NCBI GenBank assembly: GCA_964558295.1
Contig: CAZLDQ010000233.1
Coordinates: forward strand, 1 to 8,283
Length of the DNA stretch: 8,283 nt
DNA from: JBDKTH01 sp964558295
GTDB taxonomy: Bacteria > Planctomycetota > Planctomycetia > Pirellulales > Thermoguttaceae
Reading direction: 5' to 3'
This document shows, one piece after another, positions 1 to 4,510 of this stretch (the stretch's first letter is position 1; every line of letters starts with the position of its first letter). Below the pieces are notes generated by a model. It searched no databases. It was not told where the DNA came from and saw nothing but the letters and a program-made list of their open reading frames with translations. The position numbers and the translations under genes were made by a program.

Positions 1-194
1 CCGGCTGCAGCATGTGCCTGGCCATGAACCCCGACAAGTTGGAGCCGGGCGAACGCTGCGCAGCAACCAGCAACCGCAATTTCGAAGGCCGCCAGGGTAA
101 GGGCGGCCGCACTCACCTCGTCTCGCCCGCCATGGCGGCCGCCGCCGCTATTGCCGGACGATTCGTCGACATCCGCGAGTGGAAGTACCAATAG
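1..194 (+). CDS. leuC: 3-isopropylmalate dehydratase large subunit, C-terminal end (partial)
   Basis: This is the last 64 residues of the large subunit of isopropylmalate isomerase, which with LeuD converts 2-isopropylmalate to 3-isopropylmalate in leucine synthesis in the cytoplasm. The 5' part lies outside the window; the first whole codon is at 3-5. The fragment opens with the Gly-Cys-Ser-Met-Cys motif. Its two cysteines (codons 6-8 and 15-17) correspond to the last two ligands of the [4Fe-4S] cluster in the aconitase superfamily. The following motifs around NPDKLEPGERCA, SNRNFEGRQGKGGRTHLVSP and the Ala-rich stretch ending in DIREWKYQ are nearly identical, as I recall it, to the end of E. 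coli LeuC. The stop is TAG at 192-194. The leuD start lies 44 bp downstream, so the pair is very likely one operon. Confidence 0.96.
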   Translation, partial: GCSMCLAMNPDKLEPGERCAATSNRNFEGRQGKGGRTHLVSPAMAAAAAIAGRFVDIREWKYQ

Positions 195-238
195 TCCGAA
201 ATACGGATTCCAGGCGAACCAACAGCGAGTCAATACCC

Positions 239-832
239 ATGCGTCCCTTCACCAAGCATATTGGACTGGTCCTTCCCATGGATCGGTCAAACGTCGATAC
301 TGACCAGATCATCCCCAAGCAGTTCCTCAAGCGGATCGAACGCACGGGCTTCGGCCAGTTCGCTTTCTTCGATTGGCGCTACCTGGCCGACGGCTCTCCC
401 GATCCTGCGTTTGAGTTGAACAAGCCCGAGTATCGCGGAGCCAGCATCCTTCTGGCACGCCGCAACTTCGGTTGTGGCTCCAGCCGGGAACATGCCCCCT
501 GGGCTCTGGAAGATTATGGCTTCCGCGTAATCCTCGCCCCAAGCTTCGCCGACATCTTCTTCAACAATTGTTTTAAGAACGGCATGCTCCCTATCCGCCT
601 GGAGGAAGAGATCATCGACGATCTCTTCGCCAGAACCGCAGCGCATCCGGGCTACAAGCTCACGGTCGATCTGGAAGAGTGCACGATTACCGACGACTAC
701 GGCCTGTCGCTCTACTTCGAGGTCGATGCGTTCCGCCAACACTGCCTACTCAACGGCCTGGACGATATCGGCCTGACGCTCCAACACGCCGACAAGATCC
801 AGGCTTACGAAACGGCCCGCGGAATCGCGTAG
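239..832 (+). CDS. leuD: 3-isopropylmalate dehydratase small subunit
   Basis: This is the small (swivel-domain) subunit that completes the isopropylmalate isomerase active site with LeuC, for leucine synthesis. The 197-residue product has the usual family length of about 200. It shows family motifs in order: the N-terminal NVDTDQIIPKQFLKRI, then GASILLARRNFGCGSSREHA (substrate-binding loop), then APSFADIFFNNCFKNG, and near the end FRQHCLLNGLDDIGLTLQH. I chose the ATG at 239. The frame can be opened at a GTG at 179, but that would overlap leuC by 16 bp and add 20 residues unlike the family, whereas the protein from 239 begins just as other LeuD proteins do. No clear Shine-Dalgarno site precedes 239, so translation may depend on coupling with leuC. 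The gene looks intact. Confidence 0.96.
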   Translation: MRPFTKHIGLVLPMDRSNVDTDQIIPKQFLKRIERTGFGQFAFFDWRYLADGSPDPAFELNKPEYRGASILLARRNFGCGSSREHAPWALEDYGFRVILAPSFADIFFNNCFKNGMLPIRLEEEIIDDLFARTAAHPGYKLTVDLEECTITDDYGLSLYFEVDAFRQHCLLNGLDDIGLTLQHADKIQAYETARGIA

Positions 833-887
833 ACTGTTTGGCCATCCCCCTTGTGCTGAATGTGCGAAACCAAACCAAAGCCTAACG

Positions 888-1895
888 ATGACCAATGCCA
901 CCTCCACCCATTGGCTCCGACTGGCCGATCAGATCCTCCAGGGCCATCGCCTCACCGCCGAAGAGGGGCTGGCCGTCTTGCGCTCGGCCGACACCGAGCT
1001 TCTGGAGGTGTTGGCCGCTGCCTACCGTGTGCGATACGCCGCCTGGGGTAATCGGGTCCACCTGAATTTCCTCATGAACGCCAAGAGTGGCTTGTGTGGT
1101 GAAGACTGCGGCTACTGCTCCCAATCGCGGGTCTCAGAGGCGACGATCGACAAATACAACCTCGTCGATGAGGATCAAATCTTCGAGGGTGCTCGGGTCG
1201 CCGTGGAACGTCAAGCCCGTACCTACTGTGTGGTCATCTCTGGGCGAGCCCCGCACGATCGGGAAGTCGACGTAATCTGCTCCGTGGTGCGGCGAATCAA
1301 GGACGCTTTTCCCCTGAAGCTTTGTGCGTCCGTTGGCTTGCTCACCCCGGAAAACGCTGCACGCTTGAAGGCTGCGGGCGTCGATCGCGTCAACCACAAC
1401 CTGAACACCAGCGCGCGGTTCTACCCACAGATCTGCACCACCCACAGTCACCAAGACCGCCTCAATACCCTACGCGCCGTCCGGGCGGCGGGGCTGGAGA
1501 TCTGTTCGGGCGGGATTGTCGGGATGGGAGAGGAGGATGTGGATGTCGTCGACATGGCCATGCGTCTGGCCGAGTTGCAGGTTGAAGCCACACCGATCAA
1601 TTTCCTCATCCCGGTCCCAGGAATCCAGTTGGAAAAAAAAGCCACGCGTTTGGATCCCCGCTATTGCCTCAAAGTGCTGGCCATGGTCCGACTGTCGAAC
1701 CCGAAGGTCGAACTCCGAATCGCCGCCGGAAGGGAACTCCATCTCGGCAGCCTCCAGCCGCTAGGGCTGTTTGCCGCCAACTCCATCTTTGTCGGCGACT
1801 ACCTGACCACCAAAGGCCAACCGCCGGAGGAAGACTATCGGATGATTCGTGATTTGGGATTCGAGATCGAAGTGGAAGGAGGGATCGAGAACTAA
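888..1895 (+). CDS. bioB: Biotin synthase (radical SAM)
   Basis: BioB inserts sulfur into dethiobiotin to make biotin, the last step of the pathway, using S-adenosylmethionine and two iron-sulfur clusters. The 335-residue protein has normal family length. The radical-SAM CxxxCxxC motif is C70, C74, C77 within GLCGEDCGYCSQS, which binds the [4Fe-4S] cluster. By alignment from memory with E. coli BioB (C97, C128, C188, R260), the [2Fe-2S] ligands are C114, C146, C206 and R277, the last inside LRIAAGRE. Other family motifs are NHNLNTS (170-176), CSGGIVGMGE (206-215) and AANSIFVGDYLTT (296-308). All key residues are present, so the enzyme should be active. The start is ATG at 888, 55 bp after leuD, with no strong ribosome site. 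No other biotin gene is visible, so bioB appears here as a lone gene beside leucine genes; co-transcription with leuCD is possible but unproven. Confidence 0.97.
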   Translation: MTNATSTHWLRLADQILQGHRLTAEEGLAVLRSADTELLEVLAAAYRVRYAAWGNRVHLNFLMNAKSGLCGEDCGYCSQSRVSEATIDKYNLVDEDQIFEGARVAVERQARTYCVVISGRAPHDREVDVICSVVRRIKDAFPLKLCASVGLLTPENAARLKAAGVDRVNHNLNTSARFYPQICTTHSHQDRLNTLRAVRAAGLEICSGGIVGMGEEDVDVVDMAMRLAELQVEATPINFLIPVPGIQLEKKATRLDPRYCLKVLAMVRLSNPKVELRIAAGRELHLGSLQPLGLFAANSIFVGDYLTTKGQPPEEDYRMIRDLGFEIEVEGGIEN

Positions 1896-1913
1896 CGTGT
1901 TGCCCGTCTCGCC

Positions 1914-1929
1914 CCGACACTTGTGTCGG
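1914..1929 (+). other. Inverted repeat / short hairpin with CUUG loop
   Basis: The sequence CCGACACTTGTGTCGG is a dyad with 7-bp arms around TT. As RNA it can fold as a 6-bp stem (CCGACA/TGTCGG) closing a CUUG tetraloop, a known stable loop type. It starts 19 bp after the bioB stop. There is no run of T downstream, so it is not a canonical intrinsic terminator. It may protect the 3' end of the bioB message or, as DNA, act as an operator for the sigma factor gene. The dyad is seen directly; the role is inference. Confidence 0.4.
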
Positions 1930-1971
1930 CAGTATGACGGACAGTAATCCTGCTTCTCACCATTCACAGAC

Positions 1972-1978
1972 AGGGGGG
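1972..1978 (+). promoter_or_regulatory. Candidate ribosome binding site for the sigma factor gene
   Basis: AGGGGGG ends 8 bp before the ATG at 1987. It is purine-rich and correctly spaced, but only an imperfect Shine-Dalgarno match. It supports 1987 as the start. Confidence 0.4.
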
Positions 1979-1986
1979 AAACGGCG

Positions 1987-2604
1987 ATGGATGGGTCGCC
2001 ACGAAACGTCGGGGAGTTGATCCAGAGGGCTCGCGACGGGAATGCAGCTTGCCGTGATGAATTGTTCGCCCTCTGTCGAAGTTATCTGGGTTACGCGGCC
2101 CGGGCACAATTGGAAACCTGGCTGCAGGTCAAAGTCGACGCTTCGGACCTCGTGCAACAGACTATGCTCGAAGCGCATCGCGACTTCGAGCGGTTCCAGG
2201 GCACGTCTGAGCAGGAATGGCTTGGCTGGCTGCGAAAGATCATGGCCCACAACATGGCCGACTTTGTTCGCCAGTACCGGGGAACAGCCAAACGGCAGGT
2301 CAACCGTGAGGTTTCTTTGGCCGCCGCGGCAGATACCAGTTTTGCCCCGGGGGTCCCCGAACCCGCGGCGCCCTGCGACACTCCCAGTCAAGAGTTCATC
2401 AAGGTCGACAGCGAGCTGCGAGTCGCCGCCGCCCTGGCCCAATCGCCCCCCGACTACCAGGAAGTGATCATGCTTCGCAACCTCCAACGGCTTAGCTTCA
2501 ATGAAGTCGCCGAGCGTATGGGCCGCTCCCGTCCTGCCGTCCAGATGCTCTGGATGCGTGCGATCAAGAAGCTTCAAGAACTGATGGGAAATGATGAAGG
2601 CTGA
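1987..2604 (+). CDS. ECF-type RNA polymerase sigma factor (planctomycete group)
   Basis: This 205-residue protein has the two-domain build of an extracytoplasmic-function sigma factor, which directs RNA polymerase to a regulon. Residues about 12-98 form the sigma-2 region; DASDLVQQTMLEAHRDF (51-67) is the conserved region 2.2 core-binding helix, and EWLGWLRKIMAHNMADFVRQY (77-97) covers the promoter-melting and -10 recognition part. A variable Ala/Pro-rich linker (about 110-135) replaces sigma-3. Residues about 143-200 form sigma-4, with a helix-turn-helix around LSFNEVAERMGRSRPAVQML (169-188) for -35 contact. The style matches the planctomycete sigma family I know as TIGR02984 (recalled, not searched). 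No anti-sigma factor gene adjoins it. Its stop codon touches the start of a Ser/Thr kinase gene, so control by phosphorylation is the likely alternative, as proposed for planctomycete sigma/kinase pairs. The target regulon is unknown. Confidence 0.92.
   Translation: MDGSPRNVGELIQRARDGNAACRDELFALCRSYLGYAARAQLETWLQVKVDASDLVQQTMLEAHRDFERFQGTSEQEWLGWLRKIMAHNMADFVRQYRGTAKRQVNREVSLAAAADTSFAPGVPEPAAPCDTPSQEFIKVDSELRVAAALAQSPPDYQEVIMLRNLQRLSFNEVAERMGRSRPAVQMLWMRAIKKLQELMGNDEG
2596..2600 (+). promoter_or_regulatory. Candidate ribosome binding site for the kinase gene, inside the sigma gene
   Basis: GAAGG lies in the last codons of the sigma factor gene, 4 bp before the ATG at 2605. The spacing is short, but no such motif precedes the alternative start at 2665. 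It favours 2605 and translational coupling through the TGA-ATG junction. Confidence 0.35.
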
Positions 2605-4293
2605 ATGAGGACCGCCGCGTGCGACGCAACCCTCGCAATCCACGATCCCCCCTCCATTCCCCCCATGCCCGACCTCCCCGAAGACGAACACCTGATCAAC
2701 CTGTTGGACAACTACTTGGAACAACTCCAGGCGGGCAAATGTCCAGATCGGGAGAAGTTGCTCCACGAGCACCCCGAGGTGAAGTCGGCACTCGAATGCC
2801 TCGAGGCGCTAGAGGCGATGGCGCCTGAGTCTGGCAGCCGGGAGGGAGGTGTGCCGGCGGAGTCTCCTTCCTGCGTCCCCCTTCTTCCGTGTGACTTCGG
2901 TGCGTATGAGTTGTTGGAAGAAATCGGTCGAGGCGGAATGGGCGTGGTCTACCGGGCTCGCCAGAAAAGCCTCGATCGGCTCGTGGCTATCAAAATGATT
3001 CTGGCCAGTCATCTGGCCTCTGCCGAACACGTGCGCCGCTTCCAGATCGAAGCCCGAGCAGCCGCCAGCCTGCAACACCCGAACATTGTCCACATCCACG
3101 AAGTGGGCCAAGTCCACGGCCAGCATTACTTTGCCATGGAGTACATCGACGGGATGAGCCTGGCCGAGCGGCTCACCCAAGGCCCCATGGAGTTCCCAAC
3201 GGCCGTGCGACTGGTGACTCAAGTGGCTCGGGCGATTGGCCACTTGCATCGGGCCGGAATCGTCCACCGCGACCTGAAACCCTCAAACATCCTCTTGGAT
3301 GCCGACGGACTGCCCTATGTCACCGACTTTGGCTTGGCCAAGGTCTTTTCCACGAGCGGCGATCCCACAGCCACCGGCGTGATTGCCGGCACCCCAAGCT
3401 ACATGGCCCCCGAACAAGCAGCCGGACACAATGCCCAAGTCGGCCCGGCCAGCGACATCTACAGCCTGGGGGCGATCCTCTATGAGCTCCTCACCGGACG
3501 TCCCGTCTTTCGTGAAGAGACGCCGTTAGACACTCTGATGCAAGTCTTGGTCGGCGAGCCCATCCCGCCCCGGCGGGTGAACGCGAAGATTCCCCGCACC
3601 TTGGAACTCATCGTCCTTCGAGCAATAGCCCGCTCACCAGAAGATCGCTACCCCTCCGCCGAGGATTTGGCCAACGACCTGGAACGGTTTCTCAAAGGAG
3701 AGGTAGTCATGGCCCGCCCCCCTCATTTGCTTCAGCGTCTCTTGGCCTGGGGACGCCGCGAGCCGGCCTTGGCCTCGCGCTTGGCCGCCCTGAGCGTCTT
3801 CTATCTCGCTGACGTGCTCAACTATCGCTTGGGACTGATCGGCGACGTAGAACACCTGAAGCTTTCTATCCTCGTCGGAATATGGGCGTTCAGTGCAGTA
3901 GCGTTTCAGCAGGCCCTGAAGTTCCAGCGTTGGTCTCTTTCCGCCCGATTCGTCTGGGGGACTCTGGATGCGGCATTGCTCCTGACCATTCTGCTTGTGG
4001 TCGGCTATGGGCTCGTCAGCTCCCTGCTCATCGGCTACCCTCTCTTGATCGTGGCCTCAGGGCTTTGGTTCCGTGTACGGTTTGTCTGGTATATGACCGC
4101 CCTGTCACTGGTCTCCTATGGAGTACTGCTGCTGGATTTCTATTATTGGCGTCCTGAGCTGCAAGAACAGTTCAAGGTCACCTACGACCGACATATCATC
4201 TTCACCGTTGCACTGGCGGTCCTGGCCGGTGTTGTCTCCTACCTCGTCCAGAGGGTCCGCGCGTTGAGTGGCTACTTTGGGGAAAAGCTATAA
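2605..4293 (+). CDS. Membrane-anchored Hanks-type serine/threonine protein kinase
   Basis: This 562-residue protein should phosphorylate Ser/Thr on partner proteins, its neighbour sigma factor being the prime candidate. Residues about 26-75 form an acidic helical leader (LDNYLEQLQAGKCPDREKLL) of a type seen before planctomycete kinase domains. The kinase domain spans about 98-365 and has every catalytic landmark: glycine loop GRGGMG (108-113), VAIK lysine K130, helix-C glutamate E149, HRDLKPSN with catalytic D223, DFG with D241, and APE (268-270). A juxtamembrane WGRREPALA follows, close to the WxRRNP linker common in this group. Then come about six hydrophobic segments (near 393-410, 418-437, 451-471, 472-489, 491-515, 530-549) and a short basic tail. 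An even number of segments puts the C-terminus in the cytoplasm with the kinase. No extracellular PASTA, WD40 or TPR domain is present. The start at 2605 abuts the sigma stop; an in-frame ATG at 2665 is an alternative, because residues 1-20 look unlike the family. Confidence 0.94.
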   Translation: MRTAACDATLAIHDPPSIPPMPDLPEDEHLINLLDNYLEQLQAGKCPDREKLLHEHPEVKSALECLEALEAMAPESGSREGGVPAESPSCVPLLPCDFGAYELLEEIGRGGMGVVYRARQKSLDRLVAIKMILASHLASAEHVRRFQIEARAAASLQHPNIVHIHEVGQVHGQHYFAMEYIDGMSLAERLTQGPMEFPTAVRLVTQVARAIGHLHRAGIVHRDLKPSNILLDADGLPYVTDFGLAKVFSTSGDPTATGVIAGTPSYMAPEQAAGHNAQVGPASDIYSLGAILYELLTGRPVFREETPLDTLMQVLVGEPIPPRRVNAKIPRTLELIVLRAIARSPEDRYPSAEDLANDLERFLKGEVVMARPPHLLQRLLAWGRREPALASRLAALSVFYLADVLNYRLGLIGDVEHLKLSILVGIWAFSAVAFQQALKFQRWSLSARFVWGTLDAALLLTILLVVGYGLVSSLLIGYPLLIVASGLWFRVRFVWYMTALSLVSYGVLLLDFYYWRPELQEQFKVTYDRHIIFTVALAVLAGVVSYLVQRVRALSGYFGEKL

Positions 4294-4510
4294 AGCCGGA
4301 CAAGGTTTTAAGCCTTCTCAATGGACTCCTCAGCCCGCCCCCCCACTTCTGGGATTGAGATACACCCGTTCGACGTTCGCTTCATCCCTCCCAACCCGTT
4401 TTTTGGGAACGATCCAACCATTCCGAGAACTCGGTTAAACCCCCAAATTCCTTCTGGCCGATATCCCGGGATGAGATCCTATTCTGCCTATTAGCTAGCA
4501 GGACTTTGAC
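4294..4510. other. 217-bp gap between the kinase and DUF11 protein genes
   Basis: No recognisable gene or canonical terminator was found here. Visible structure includes a 6-bp hairpin, TCCCAA/TTGGGA (4389-4408, 8-nt loop), without a downstream T-run. There is also a dyad, CCGAG-AA-CTCGG (4423-4434), and a perfect 10-bp palindrome, ATCCCGGGAT (4463-4472). These are operator-like, and the promoter of the downstream gene is probably among them. GGAAC at 4406-4410 resembles an ECF -35 element, but no convincing -10 element sits at 16-17 bp. A 57-codon open frame (4321-4494) is present but not convincing. Confidence 0.45.
4500..4503 (+). promoter_or_regulatory. Ribosome binding site of the DUF11-repeat protein gene
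   Basis: AGGA is followed by a 7-bp spacer and the ATG at 4511. This is a good Shine-Dalgarno fit and, with the signal peptide that begins there, fixes the start. Confidence 0.55.

Larger units (their letters stand above)
1896..1986. other. Gap between bioB and the sigma factor gene
   Basis: This 91-bp gap separates a metabolic gene from the signalling cassette. It contains the inverted repeat at 1914-1929 and a G-rich ribosome-site candidate at 1972-1978. No convincing sigma-70 promoter hexamers were found, although a promoter for the cassette is expected in or near here. No U-tract follows the hairpin. Confidence 0.5.

Noticed and set aside
179..238. Upstream GTG extension of leuD
   Set aside because: It would overlap leuC and add 20 residues with no likeness to LeuD proteins; the ATG at 239 gives the standard N-terminus.
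287..742. 151-codon minus-strand open frame within leuD
   Set aside because: It is fully antisense to a well-conserved leuD, with no family resemblance; a codon-bias shadow.
1957..2772. 271-codon open frame on the minus strand across the sigma factor gene
   Set aside because: It lies antisense to an unmistakable sigma factor gene and the kinase start. Its product has no recognisable domain, and such shadows are common in GC-rich genes.
2809..3267. 152-codon minus-strand open frame within the kinase gene
   Set aside because: It lies opposite the conserved kinase catalytic domain and has no recognisable motif.
4389..4408. Terminator of the kinase gene
   Set aside because: The stem is only 6 bp, the T-run is in the loop rather than after the stem, and no T-tract follows.
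4406..4434. ECF-type promoter (GGAAC with downstream TCGGTT)
   Set aside because: The gap between the elements is about 20 bp rather than 16-17, and the -10 part is weak; not enough to annotate as a promoter.
4321..4494. 57-codon open frame between the kinase and the DUF11-repeat gene
   Set aside because: It has no ribosome site and a Pro-rich composition without a recognisable motif. Third-position base use is unlike the neighbours. Conservation in relatives would be needed to revive it.
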